NCBI RefSeq assembly: GCF_025165815.1
Contig: NZ_JAFFZE010000010.1
Location: forward strand, 1-64,000
DNA: 64,000 nucleotides
Direction of reading: 5' to 3'
DNA from: Actinophytocola gossypii
Lineage (GTDB): Bacteria; Actinomycetota; Actinomycetes; Mycobacteriales; Pseudonocardiaceae
The notes below the pieces were generated by a model. That model saw only the letters and a list, made by a program, of their open reading frames with translations, made no database searches and was not told the origin of the DNA. Both the position numbers and the translations under genes were made by a program. Positions 25,804-35,684 of this stretch are shown here, one piece after another. Position 1 is the first letter of the stretch, and each line of letters opens with the position of its first letter.

Positions 25804-26715
25804 ATGGATCTTCGCGTGATGATCGAGCCTCAGCAGGGCGCCACCTACGACACCCAGCTGCGGCTGGCGCGGGCGGCCGAGGAGCTGGGGTTCAGCGGCT
25901 TCTTCCGGTCCGACCACTACCTGACGATGAGCGGTGACGGGCTGCCCGGCCCGACCGACGCCTGGGTGACCCTCGGCGGGCTGGCCCGGGAGACGTCGAG
26001 CATCCGGCTGGGCACGCTGCTCACGGCCGGCACCTTCCGGCTTCCCGGCGTGCTCGCGATCCAGGTCGCCCAGGTCGACCAGATGTCCGGCGGGCGCATC
26101 GAGCTGGGGCTCGGCGCGGGTTGGTTCGAGGCCGAGCACACCGCCTACGGGATCCCCTTCCCGGCCAGGCGGCTCGCCCGGCTGGCCGAGCAGTTGGAGA
26201 TCGTCACCGGGCTGCTGGCCACGCCGCCCGGGTCGACCTACAGCTTCGCCGGCGAGTTCTACTCGCTGACCGACTCCCCCGCCCTGCCGAAGCCGGTGCA
26301 GTCACCCGTTCCGGTGATCGTCGGCGGGCACGGCAAGTCCAAGACGCCGGAGCTGGCGGCCCGGTACGCGGACGAGTTCAACATGCCGTTCGCGTCCGTC
26401 GAGGACAGCGCCGCCCAGTTCGGGCGCGTGCGCGAGGCGCTGGCGGCCCGGGAGCGGTCGGAGATCGTGCTCTCCAACGCCGTGGTGGCCTGTGTCGGCA
26501 AGGACGACGCGGAGGTCGCGCGGCGGGCGGCGGCGATCGGCCGCGAGGTCGACGAGCTGAAGGCCAACGGCGCGGCCGGGTCGCCCGCGGAGGCGGTGGA
26601 CAAGCTCGGCCGCTACGCCGAGGCCGGCGCCTCCCGCGCCTACCTGCAGATCCTGGACCTCGACGACCTGGACCACCTGGAACTGATCGCCTCGGCCGTC
26701 CGCCCCCAGCTGTAG
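25804..26715 (+). CDS. LLM-class F420-dependent oxidoreductase
   Basis: A 303-residue TIM-barrel flavin/F420 enzyme of the luciferase-like superfamily. Typical segments are FSGFFRSDHYL, IRLGTLLTAGTFRLPGVLA, GRIELGLGAGWFEAEH and PVPVIVGGHGKSKTPELAARYADEFN. It would reduce or oxidise a small substrate with F420, a cofactor common in actinomycetes. The substrate is unknown. ATG 25804 was chosen; the frame is open further upstream but unlike the family. Confidence 0.85.
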   Translation: MDLRVMIEPQQGATYDTQLRLARAAEELGFSGFFRSDHYLTMSGDGLPGPTDAWVTLGGLARETSSIRLGTLLTAGTFRLPGVLAIQVAQVDQMSGGRIELGLGAGWFEAEHTAYGIPFPARRLARLAEQLEIVTGLLATPPGSTYSFAGEFYSLTDSPALPKPVQSPVPVIVGGHGKSKTPELAARYADEFNMPFASVEDSAAQFGRVREALAARERSEIVLSNAVVACVGKDDAEVARRAAAIGREVDELKANGAAGSPAEAVDKLGRYAEAGASRAYLQILDLDDLDHLELIASAVRPQL

Positions 26716-26726
26716 GTCACGGCGGG

Positions 26727-27950
26727 TCAGGACGCCGGCAGGGTGAGGGTGACCTGGGCGCCGCCGGTGTCGGCGTTGGCTAGGTCGAGGCGGGCGCCGA
26801 GGACCTTCGCCTGGGCCAGTGCGATCGTCAGGCCGAGGCCGTGCCCGCCACCCCGCTCGCTGCTCGCGGTGCGGAACCGGGACGGGCCGTCGCGGAGCAG
26901 CTCGTCGGGGAAGCCGGGGCCGTGGTCGCGCACCCGCACCACCAGGCCGTCGACCTCGACGGTCACCGGGGACTCGCCGTGCCGGTCCGCGTTCACCAGG
27001 AGGTTCACCAGCACTCGCTCCAGCCGGCGCGGATCGGTGCGCGCCTGTTCCTCGGCCAGTACCCGCACCTCCGCGTCCTGGCTGACCGCCGGCACGCGCC
27101 TGCGCACGAAGTCGGCCAGCGACAGCTCCACCAGCTCCGCCCGTTCCGTCGCGGTGTCCAGCCGGGCGACCTCCAGGATGTCCTCGACCAGGGACCGCAG
27201 CACCCGCACCCGGTCGCGCACCAGCTCGGCCGGGCGGGACGGCGGCAGCAGCTCCGCCGCGGTCACCAGACCGGTCACCGGCGTGCGCAGCTCGTGCGCG
27301 ATGTCGGCGGTCACCCGCTGCTCGGCGGCCAGGCGTTCGCGCAGCGCCAGCGCCATCTCGTCCACCGCCTCGGCCAGCTCGGTGGTCTCGTCGCGCGGAC
27401 GTGATCCGATCGTGTCGCCGACCGTCGTGTCGGCGTCGCCGTCGGCCACCCGGCGCGCGGCCACCGCGGCCCGGCGCAGGCGGCGGGACAGCGGCCCGCC
27501 GAGGACCACACCGAGCACCGACCCGAGCACCAGCACCCCGGACGAGCCGATGATCAGCACGTTGTCCAGCTGGGCCAGCGCCTCGTCCCGGTCCCGGTAC
27601 GAGCTGCGCAGCGACAGCACCCGGCCACCGGTCTCCGCCGCCGCCCAGATCCACGCGCCGTCGGTCCCCCGTTCGAGGTACGTCGCCCGCTTGCCGCCGC
27701 GGACCGCCGCGCGCAGCTGTGCCGGCACCCGCGACGAGTCCAGCTCGCTGCCCAGCGCCACCCGCCCGGTCAACCCGTAGTCGCGCACCACCAGCTGGAT
27801 CCGCTCGTCCTGCACCCTGCGCGCGTCGGCCAGCTGCACCCGGCTGAACTCCGCCCGCACCAGCAGGCTCAGCGCCACCGCCACCACCGCGCTGACCACC
27901 GCGATCACCGCGGACAGCCGCCAGCGCAGGCTCTGCGGGAACAGCCTCAC
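26727..27950 (-). CDS. sensor histidine kinase, CseC-like
   Basis: A 407-residue membrane kinase with an N-terminal helix (LSAVIAVVSAVVAVALSLLV), an extracytoplasmic sensor of about 90 residues, a second helix (VLIIGSSGVLVLGSVLGVVLG), HAMP, the H-box VTADIAHELRTPVTGL, the N-box NLLVNADRHG and the G-box GGGHGLGLTIA. The gene order lipoprotein-regulator-kinase matches cseA-cseB-cseC of Streptomyces, which senses envelope damage. GTG 27950 overlaps the regulator stop by 4 bp. Confidence 0.8.
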   Translation of the reverse strand: MRLFPQSLRWRLSAVIAVVSAVVAVALSLLVRAEFSRVQLADARRVQDERIQLVVRDYGLTGRVALGSELDSSRVPAQLRAAVRGGKRATYLERGTDGAWIWAAAETGGRVLSLRSSYRDRDEALAQLDNVLIIGSSGVLVLGSVLGVVLGGPLSRRLRRAAVAARRVADGDADTTVGDTIGSRPRDETTELAEAVDEMALALRERLAAEQRVTADIAHELRTPVTGLVTAAELLPPSRPAELVRDRVRVLRSLVEDILEVARLDTATERAELVELSLADFVRRRVPAVSQDAEVRVLAEEQARTDPRRLERVLVNLLVNADRHGESPVTVEVDGLVVRVRDHGPGFPDELLRDGPSRFRTASSERGGGHGLGLTIALAQAKVLGARLDLANADTGGAQVTLTLPAS

Positions 27951-28630
27951 GGACCCGTCCGCAGCTTGTAGCCGAACCCGCGCACGGTCTCGATCAGCTC
28001 CTGGCCGATCTTGGCTCGCAGCCGCTGCACGTGCACGTCCACCACCCGCGAGTCGCCGCCCCACTGGTAGTCCCACACCTGCTCGAGCAGCACGTCCCTG
28101 GTCAGCACGGTGCCGGGCGAGTCGACGAAACACAGCAGCAGCCGCAGCTCGGTCGGGGTCAGCTCCACCGGGCTCCCGGCCAGCCGCACCTCCAGCGCCG
28201 ACCGGTCGACCTCGAGCGCGCCGAACGCCCGGACCGAGTCCGTTGCGGCGGGCGCCGCCGCCCGGCCCATCCGCCGCACCACCGCCCGGATCCGCGCCAC
28301 CAGCACCGTGCTGTCGAACGGCTTGGTGACGTAGTCGTCCGCACCCGCCTCCAGGCCGAGCACCACGTCGATCGGGTCGGCCCGTGCCGACATCATGATC
28401 ACCGGGGTCTGGCCCTCCTCCCGGATCTGCCGGCACAGGCTGACGCCGTTCATGCCGGGCAGCATCAGGTCGAGCAGCGCGACGTCCGGGTTCCGCGCGC
28501 GGTAGTCCGCCAGCCCGGTCAGCCCGTCGGCGGCCGCGGTCACCGTGAAGCCGTTGCGTTCCAGCGCGAGCTGGGTCGCCTCGCGGATCACGGCGTCGTC
28601 CTCCACCAGCAGGACGCGCAGGTCGCTCAC
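27947..28630 (-). CDS. OmpR-family response regulator, CseB-like
   Basis: A 227-residue regulator with receiver LLVEDDAVIREATQLALER, phospho-acceptor Asp in ALLDLMLPGMNG, SARAD and DDYVTKPFDS, and a winged helix ending VVDVHVQRLRAKIGQ and TVRGFGYKLRTG. The VIREATQLALER, SARADPIDVVLGLEAG and VVDVHVQRLR stretches closely resemble Streptomyces CseB as I recall it. GTG 28630 has GGAGG 7 nt upstream. In Streptomyces this regulator switches on sigE; no sigE lies in this locus. Confidence 0.8.
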   Translation of the reverse strand: MSDLRVLLVEDDAVIREATQLALERNGFTVTAAADGLTGLADYRARNPDVALLDLMLPGMNGVSLCRQIREEGQTPVIMMSARADPIDVVLGLEAGADDYVTKPFDSTVLVARIRAVVRRMGRAAAPAATDSVRAFGALEVDRSALEVRLAGSPVELTPTELRLLLCFVDSPGTVLTRDVLLEQVWDYQWGGDSRVVDVHVQRLRAKIGQELIETVRGFGYKLRTGP

Positions 28631-28748
28631 AGTTCCGCCTCCCCGGAATCAACCCTGTTGGTCGCGTTGGGCCGTTCGGGTTCGGCTCGGTCACGTACTT
28701 GTGGCCGGTTTGCGTCACGTTCTCCTGAGGTGACGGTTCCGGAGGTGG

Positions 28749-29312
28749 TCATCGGTCGGTCTCCACGAAGCCGGTTCCGTTCCAGGTGTAGAAGGTGATC
28801 CGCTGGTCGGTCGGGCAGCACAGCTCGTCCTCGGCGAGGTAGCGGCTGGCGGTCGCCACCAACCGGTTCCCCCGGTCCACCAGCAGCTCCACCCCGTTCT
28901 CCAGCGCCAGCAACCGCGTCGGCGGGTCGGCGGACAGGTCGTAGACGTAGCCGGCGAGCCCGATGCCGGAGGTCTCGGACGGCATCGGCACCTGACCCCA
29001 ATGGCACGGCAACACGGTAGCCACGAGCTCCACGACGCCGTCCCGGGTGAGGTCGGCGTACCGGTCGACCACCGGGTAGCTGCCGCCCTCGCACGGCACC
29101 AACAGGGACTTGATCTTCTCCGGGACCGCGGGATCGGCCCGCAGCACCGCGACCGCGTCCACCGACTCCGGTGTGCCGCTGGGCAGCGGGGGCACGACCG
29201 GCGGCGGCTCGACCTGGCTGGCCTGCCCGGCGACCTCGACCCCGCCGGTCGTCGCGCACCCGGCCGCGCCGAGCAGCACGGCGCAGCACAGCACCGCGAC
29301 CAGCCGACGCAT
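28749..29312 (-). CDS. lipoprotein, CseA-like
   Basis: A 187-residue lipoprotein with lipobox LLGAAGC (Cys near residue 19), a short Pro-rich spacer, then an extracytoplasmic domain with DAVAVLRADPAVPEKIKSLLVPCEGG, YVYDLSADPPTRLLALENG and a CC pair (ELCCPTDQR). Position ahead of the CseB/CseC-like pair suggests CseA, a lipoprotein that damps the response. The gap of 118 nt to the regulator may hold its own promoter. ATG 29312 follows GGAGGTCGG closely. Confidence 0.68.
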   Translation of the reverse strand: MRRLVAVLCCAVLLGAAGCATTGGVEVAGQASQVEPPPVVPPLPSGTPESVDAVAVLRADPAVPEKIKSLLVPCEGGSYPVVDRYADLTRDGVVELVATVLPCHWGQVPMPSETSGIGLAGYVYDLSADPPTRLLALENGVELLVDRGNRLVATASRYLAEDELCCPTDQRITFYTWNGTGFVETDR

Positions 29313-29496
29313 CCGACCTCCTTCACCCGTTCGGACCCAAGCAGACCACGTCCCGCCGGCCGCGGCCACACGCCCCCGAGGTGCCGTTACCGGGCCGCGG
29401 GGGATCCGCCGGGCGGCTGTTACACGACCGTCGCTGGCCGGGCGGAAAAGATCCATAGCGTCGCCGGCGGGAAAGAGTTCCTCGAGGGGGGTCCGC

Positions 29497-30258
29497 ATGC
29501 CGAACCGGCGACACCTGGCCACGGTCGTGCTCGCGCTGCTCGTCGGCGCGGCGGTCGTGATCGTGCCCGACATCGGGTCCGGCATCGGGTCCGCACCGCC
29601 CGACACGGCGAAGCCGGCCGCCGCGACGGAACGGTCGACCGCGCCGCCCGAACCGAGGCGGGCGCCCCGGCGCACTCCCCCGCCGCCGGCGACCCTGGTG
29701 TACAAGGTCGACACCAGCGACCCGGTCGTCTTCCTGACCATCGACGACGGCACCGTGCGCGACCCCGCGCTGATCACCGAGCTGAAGCGCAACGGCATCC
29801 CGCCGACGCTGTTCCTCACCCGCACGTACGCCGACCAGGACCCCGCGTACTTCCGGCGGCTGCGGGACAGGACCGGCGGCTCGATCCAGAACCACTCCGC
29901 CACCCACGCGAACCTGCTCGGCCGAGCGCTCGCCGCGCAGCGCGCCGAGATCGGGCCGGTGTCCGACCACTACGCCGAGGTGTTCGGCGAGCGGCCGACG
30001 CTGTTCCGCGCGCCCTACGGCAACAGCGACGCCACGACCCTGCGCGCGGCCGCCGACGCTGGCGCGAAGTACGTCGTGCACTGGGGTTCGGAGGTGCGCG
30101 ACGGGCAGCTCGTGTTCGCCGGGCCGCACGAGTTCCGGCCCGGCTCGATCGTGCTCATGCACTTCACCCAGAACTTCCGCGCCGACATCGCGGCGTTCGT
30201 CGTGCAGGCCAAGCAGGACGGGCTGACCCCCGCCCTGCTGTCCGACTACCTGAAGTGA
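29497..30258 (+). CDS. polysaccharide deacetylase family protein, exported
   Basis: A 253-residue exported protein with N-terminal helix LATVVLALLVGAAVVIVP, a Pro-rich linker, and a NodB-type domain. The first metal-binding motif is TIDDGT, the second is NHSATHANL (H-x3-H), then RAPYGNSD and the late HFT. It would remove acetyl groups from wall polymers. The first motif reads TIDDG where the classical form is TFDDG. The LCP gene follows after 7 nt, so a wall-related operon is likely. A run of G before the ATG (GAGGGGG) is the ribosome site. Confidence 0.82.
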   Translation: MPNRRHLATVVLALLVGAAVVIVPDIGSGIGSAPPDTAKPAAATERSTAPPEPRRAPRRTPPPPATLVYKVDTSDPVVFLTIDDGTVRDPALITELKRNGIPPTLFLTRTYADQDPAYFRRLRDRTGGSIQNHSATHANLLGRALAAQRAEIGPVSDHYAEVFGERPTLFRAPYGNSDATTLRAAADAGAKYVVHWGSEVRDGQLVFAGPHEFRPGSIVLMHFTQNFRADIAAFVVQAKQDGLTPALLSDYLK

Positions 30259-30265
30259 GGTCACC

Positions 30266-31489
30266 ATGTCCGCACGGCGCGCGCTGACCTGGGCGGGACG
30301 CGGGGTGGCCGGTCTGGTCTCGGCCGCCCTGCTCGCCGGGATCGGGTTCGGCTGGGCGACCTACCGGGACGCGGTGGACGACCTGGTCACCGACGACGTG
30401 ATCGTCGCCGACCCGTCGGCGCCGGACCCCGGGCCGCCAGCACCCGACGCGCCGCGCACCGACCAGACGATCCTGCTGGTCGGGATCGACAGCCGCACCG
30501 ACACCCACGGCGACCCGCTGCCGCAGCACGTGCTCGACCACCTGCACGCCGGCGACGCGACCGGGGTGCGGAACACCGACACGATGATCGTCGTGCACGT
30601 GCCGGCCGACCCGGACCGCACCGCGTTCGCCGTGTCGCTGCCCCGTGACTCCTATGTGGACATAGCGGGCGGGTTCGGGCGGCACAAGCTGAACTCGGCC
30701 TATGCCAGGGCGATGAACGCGAAGGCGGACGAGCTGCGGGCCTCCGGGGCGGCGGAGGCCGTGGTGGAGCGGAAATCGCGGACGGCGGGGCGGCGGAACC
30801 TGATCGCCACGGTGAACGCGCTCACCGGCCTGCGGGTGAACCACTACGCGGAGATCAACCTGTACGGGTTCAGCGAGATCACCAAGGCGGTCGGCGGGGT
30901 GCCGGTGTGCCTGACCGCGCCGGTCGACGACGAGTTCTCCGGGGCCGAGTTCCCCGCCGGGCACCAGCTGCTGGCCGGCGTCGACGCGCTGAAGTTCGTG
31001 CGGCAGCGGCACGGGCTGCCGAACGGGGACCTCGACCGGGTGCGCCGGCAGCAGGCGTTCCTGGCCGGGCTGGCGAACCGGATGTTCTCCGCCGGCACGC
31101 TGACCGACCCGGCGCGGGTGACGGCACTGGTGGACGCGCTGACCCGCTCGGTGGTGCTGGACGAGGACTGGGACCTGCTGGGGTTCGCGCAGCAGGTGGC
31201 GGACCTGAGCGGCGACCGGCTGGAGTTCTCCACGATCCCGACCGGGCGGTCGAACCTGGAGACGCCGTACGACGGGAGCGCGGTGGAGGTGGACCCGGAG
31301 GAGGTCCGGGCGTACTTCGCCGCGCTGCTCGGTGATCAGCCGGCCAAGGGGAAGCCGGGCGGCGACGGGCGGGCGCCGGTGCGCGAGCCGCTGGCCGAGG
31401 ACCGCTACGGGATCACCACGCCCGCGGGCCAGGGCGACGAGGGTGACGAGGAACCGATCACGGCGGACGGGGTGCCCTGTGTCAACTGA
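30266..31489 (+). CDS. LytR-CpsA-Psr family wall polymer ligase
   Basis: A 407-residue protein: N-terminal cytoplasmic stub, one helix (VAGLVSAALLAGIGFGWATY), then the LCP domain. Hallmarks are ILLVGIDSR, NTDTMIVVHVPAD, the arginine in SLPRDSYVDI, HKLNSAYA, YAEINLYGF and the RQRHGLPNGDLDRVRRQQAF stretch. LCP proteins transfer glycopolymers from lipid carriers to peptidoglycan. The C-terminal 50 residues are low-complexity. It overlaps the next gene by 11 nt. Confidence 0.88.
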   Translation: MSARRALTWAGRGVAGLVSAALLAGIGFGWATYRDAVDDLVTDDVIVADPSAPDPGPPAPDAPRTDQTILLVGIDSRTDTHGDPLPQHVLDHLHAGDATGVRNTDTMIVVHVPADPDRTAFAVSLPRDSYVDIAGGFGRHKLNSAYARAMNAKADELRASGAAEAVVERKSRTAGRRNLIATVNALTGLRVNHYAEINLYGFSEITKAVGGVPVCLTAPVDDEFSGAEFPAGHQLLAGVDALKFVRQRHGLPNGDLDRVRRQQAFLAGLANRMFSAGTLTDPARVTALVDALTRSVVLDEDWDLLGFAQQVADLSGDRLEFSTIPTGRSNLETPYDGSAVEVDPEEVRAYFAALLGDQPAKGKPGGDGRAPVREPLAEDRYGITTPAGQGDEGDEEPITADGVPCVN

Positions 31490-31835
31490 GCGGTCAACTG
31501 GGCGTTGGGGTCTGCCGTGGTGGGCCGTCGCGCTCGGCGCGACCGGGCTGGCCGCCGTCGGCGGATGGCTGGGTGGTCGCTGGTTCCCCGTCGCCGTGGC
31601 GGCCGCGTGCGTACTCGCGGCCCTGGTGGTGCGGCCGGACGGGTATTTCACGGTGGTCGTGCAGCCGCCGGTGGTGACCGGGGTGGTGGTGGCCGGCACG
31701 GTACTGCTCGGCAGGCCCGCGCTCAGCGCGGCTGTCGACGTGTCGGCCACCTTCCCGTACCTGCTCGCCACCATGGTCGCGGTGGGCCTGGTCGTGCTGG
31801 CCCGGGTGCTCCACGCGCGGCGTCGAGTGCACTGA
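31479..31835 (+). CDS. small polytopic membrane protein (DUF6542-like)
   Basis: A 118-residue protein with four hydrophobic segments (WWAVALGATGLAAVGGWLG, FPVAVAAACVLAALVV, PPVVTGVVVAGTVLL, YLLATMVAVGLVVLARVL) and a basic C terminus. The arrangement recalls the actinobacterial DUF6542 family, from memory only. GTG 31479 starts within the LCP gene. Function unknown; co-transcription suggests a wall-related role. Confidence 0.55.
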   Translation: MSTERSTGRWGLPWWAVALGATGLAAVGGWLGGRWFPVAVAAACVLAALVVRPDGYFTVVVQPPVVTGVVVAGTVLLGRPALSAAVDVSATFPYLLATMVAVGLVVLARVLHARRRVH

Positions 31836-31838
31836 AGG

Positions 31839-32842
<1,004 letters not shown>

Positions 32843-32843
<1 letters not shown>

Positions 32844-33259
32844 CAGGCGACCCGGACCGTCACGTCGATGTTGCCCCGCGTGGCGTTGGAGTACGGGCAC
32901 ACCTGGTGCGCGGCGTCGGCGAGCTTGCGCGCGGTGTCCTGGTCGACCTCGGGGATGCTGACGACCAGCTCCACCGACAGGCCGAAGCCCTCCCCCACCT
33001 TGCCGATGCCGACCTCGGCGGTCACCGACGAGTCGGCGAGCCGCAGCTTCTCCCGGCGGGCCACCCCGTGCAGCGCGCTGTGGAAGCAGGCCGCGTACCC
33101 GGCGGCGAACAGCTGCTCGGGGTTGGTGCCGGAGCCGCCAGCGCCGCCGAGCCCCTCCGGCATGCTCAGGTCGGCCGACAGCACGCCGTCGTCGGACTCG
33201 ACGTGGCCGGCGCGGCCGGAGCCGGTCGAGGTGGCCTTGGCGGTGTAGAGCGTGGACAT
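32843..33259 (-). CDS. ohr: organic hydroperoxide resistance protein Ohr
   Basis: A 138-residue OsmC/Ohr peroxidase. Both redox cysteines are present: Cys in GYAACFHSAL and Cys in HQVCPYSNATRGN. The catalytic arginine region is ALHGVARREK. The enzyme reduces organic and fatty-acid hydroperoxides with lipoyl thiols. Its regulator lies 12 nt upstream on the same strand, and the MDR oxidoreductase follows by overlap. Confidence 0.92.
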
Positions 33260-33271
33260 GCGTGTTCCCTT

Positions 33272-33724
33272 CTACGGTTGGTCTGGGTCGAGCCGCGAGG
33301 AGCCGACCGCCTCGGTGAGCCGGACCAGGTCGCGGCGCAGCGACCGGAGCTCGTGCGAGGTGAGGCCGGTGGCGGCGGAGACCTTGCGCGGCACGGTCGT
33401 CGCCCGCGAGCGGAGGGACCGGCCGGCGTCGGTGAGGTGGACCTCGACCGAGCGCTCGTCGGCGGCCAGCCGCCTGCGGGTCACCAGGTTCGCGGTCTCC
33501 AGGCGTTTGAGCAGCGGCGAGAGCGTGCCGGAGTCCAGCTCCAGCCGTCTGCCGAGTTCCTTGACGGTGGTGGGGCCGTGCTCCCAGAGCACGAGCATCA
33601 CCAGGTACTGCGGGTAGGTCAGGCCGAGCGCGTCGAGCAGCGGGCGGTACAGCTGGGTGACCGCGCGGGACGCGGCGTACAGCGCGAAGCACACCTGCCG
33701 GTCCAGCTCCAGGTCGTCCGCCAT
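33272..33724 (-). CDS. ohrR: MarR-family peroxide sensor OhrR
   Basis: A 150-residue MarR-type repressor. The family's sensing cysteine is at the expected N-terminal place (LDRQVCFALYAASRAV), with conserved Tyr residues (YRPLLDALGLTYPQYLVMLVLWE) that support it. The winged helix includes TVKELGRRLELDSGTLSPLLKRLE. Oxidation by organic peroxides would release it from DNA. ATG 33724 was chosen. A tandem repeat 35 bases upstream is its likely operator. Confidence 0.9.
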   Translation of the reverse strand: MADDLELDRQVCFALYAASRAVTQLYRPLLDALGLTYPQYLVMLVLWEHGPTTVKELGRRLELDSGTLSPLLKRLETANLVTRRRLAADERSVEVHLTDAGRSLRSRATTVPRKVSAATGLTSHELRSLRRDLVRLTEAVGSSRLDPDQP

Positions 33725-33758
33725 GCCGCCACCTCCTGGCCCCGACCCTAGCCCGAAT

Positions 33759-33788
33759 TCGATTGTGCGCAACTCGATCGTGCGCGAT
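33759..33788. promoter_or_regulatory. OhrR candidate operator: two adjacent 15-bp repeats
   Basis: TCGATTGTGCGCAAC (33759-33773) is directly followed by TCGATCGTGCGCGAT (33774-33788), identical at 12 of 15 positions. Each has partial dyad symmetry around a GCGC-type core, as OhrR sites do in high-GC bacteria. It sits just upstream of ohrR and about 70 bases from the divergent ABC gene start. Confidence 0.6.
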
Positions 33789-33833
33789 CAGAGCGGAACA
33801 GTGATAACGATCTCGTCCCACCGGGTTGGCACC

Positions 33834-33855
33834 TTAGGCAAGCCTTCCTTAACGT
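33834..33855 (+). promoter_or_regulatory. iron box overlapping a -10 element
   Basis: TTAGGCAAGCCTTCCTTAA (33834-33852) matches 13 of 19 bases of the IdeR/DmdR iron-box consensus TTAGGTTAGGCTAACCTAA. TAACGT at 33850-33855 fits an actinobacterial -10 hexamer. Six bases later is the GTG of the ABC ATPase, which implies a leaderless transcript repressed by iron. Confidence 0.7.
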
Positions 33856-33861
33856 ACTGGC

Positions 33862-34689
<828 letters not shown>

Positions 34690-34708
34690 CAAGGAGAAGA
34701 AGACCCCG

Positions 34709-35677
34709 ATGCGCAAGATCATCGTGTCCGGCCTCGCCGTCCTGGCGCTGGCCGCGTGCGGCACGACCGAGGACCCGACGGCCGCCGACGAGACCGCGCC
34801 GTCCTCCGGTGAGCGGATCACCGTGACCGACTCGCGCGGCAAGGAGGTCGTGCTCGACGGCCCGGCGGAGCGGGTCGCCGCGACCGAGTGGAACGCCGTC
34901 GAGCACCTGGTGTCGCTCGGCGTGATGCCGGTCGGCGTGTCCGACATCAAGGGCTACGGCCAGTGGGTCAGCTCCGAGCCGCTGGACGACACCCCGACCG
35001 ACATCGGCACCCGCGGCGAGCCGAGCATGGACACCCTCGCCCAGCTGGACCTGGACCTGGTCGTGGTCACCGACTCGCTGGTCGAGGGCGCGCTGGAGCA
35101 GATCGAGAAGGACACCCCGGTCATCGTGCTGACCGGCGGCGACTCGGCCGACCCCATCGGCGCGATGTGGGAGAACGTCGACATCCTGGCGGAGGCCACC
35201 GGCACCGAGGACCGGGCGGCCGAGCTGCGGTCGGACTGGGACACGAAGGTCGCCGACGGCAGGGCCGCGATCGCCGAGGCCGGTGCGGACGGCTCGAAGG
35301 TCGCGTTCTCCGACGCCTACGCGGACTCCGGCTCGGTGAGCATCCGCCCGTTCACCAGCGGCTCGCTGATCGGCGGCGTGCTCGCCGAGCTCGGGTTCGA
35401 GAACGCGTGGTCGATGGAGGGCGACGCGGTGTACGGGCTGGCGCAGGCCGACGTCGAGGGCCTGACGAACCTCCCCGACGACGTGCGGTTCTGGTACATC
35501 GCGAACAGCGCGGAGGGCGACCCGTACGCCGACCAGCTCGCCGACAACGCGATCTGGCGGAACCTGCCGTTCGTCAAGGCCGGCACCGTGCACCGCTTCC
35601 CGGACTCGATCTGGATGTTCGGCGGCCCCACCTCGATGGCCCAGCTGATCGACGCCGCTGTCGACGCGGTGAGCTGA
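34709..35677 (+). CDS. iron-siderophore ABC transporter, substrate-binding lipoprotein
   Basis: A 322-residue lipoprotein with lipobox LALAACG (Cys near residue 17) and a FecB/FhuD-type fold: VTDSRGKEVVLDGPAERVAATEWNAVEHLVSLG, LDLDLVVVTDS and TVHRFPDSIWMFGGPTSMAQLIDA. The aromatic-rich GYGQWVSSEP and RFWYIANS may line the siderophore pocket. AAGGAG precedes the ATG. Which siderophore is carried cannot be told; no siderophore synthesis gene is in the window. Confidence 0.86.
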   Translation: MRKIIVSGLAVLALAACGTTEDPTAADETAPSSGERITVTDSRGKEVVLDGPAERVAATEWNAVEHLVSLGVMPVGVSDIKGYGQWVSSEPLDDTPTDIGTRGEPSMDTLAQLDLDLVVVTDSLVEGALEQIEKDTPVIVLTGGDSADPIGAMWENVDILAEATGTEDRAAELRSDWDTKVADGRAAIAEAGADGSKVAFSDAYADSGSVSIRPFTSGSLIGGVLAELGFENAWSMEGDAVYGLAQADVEGLTNLPDDVRFWYIANSAEGDPYADQLADNAIWRNLPFVKAGTVHRFPDSIWMFGGPTSMAQLIDAAVDAVS

Positions 35678-35684
35678 CCCGCCA

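Noticed and set aside
26727-28718. A single 663-codon kinase-regulator fusion
   Set aside because: The frame is open upstream, but the kinase similarity starts at GTG 27950, and the regulator is encoded in a different frame with its own ribosome site.
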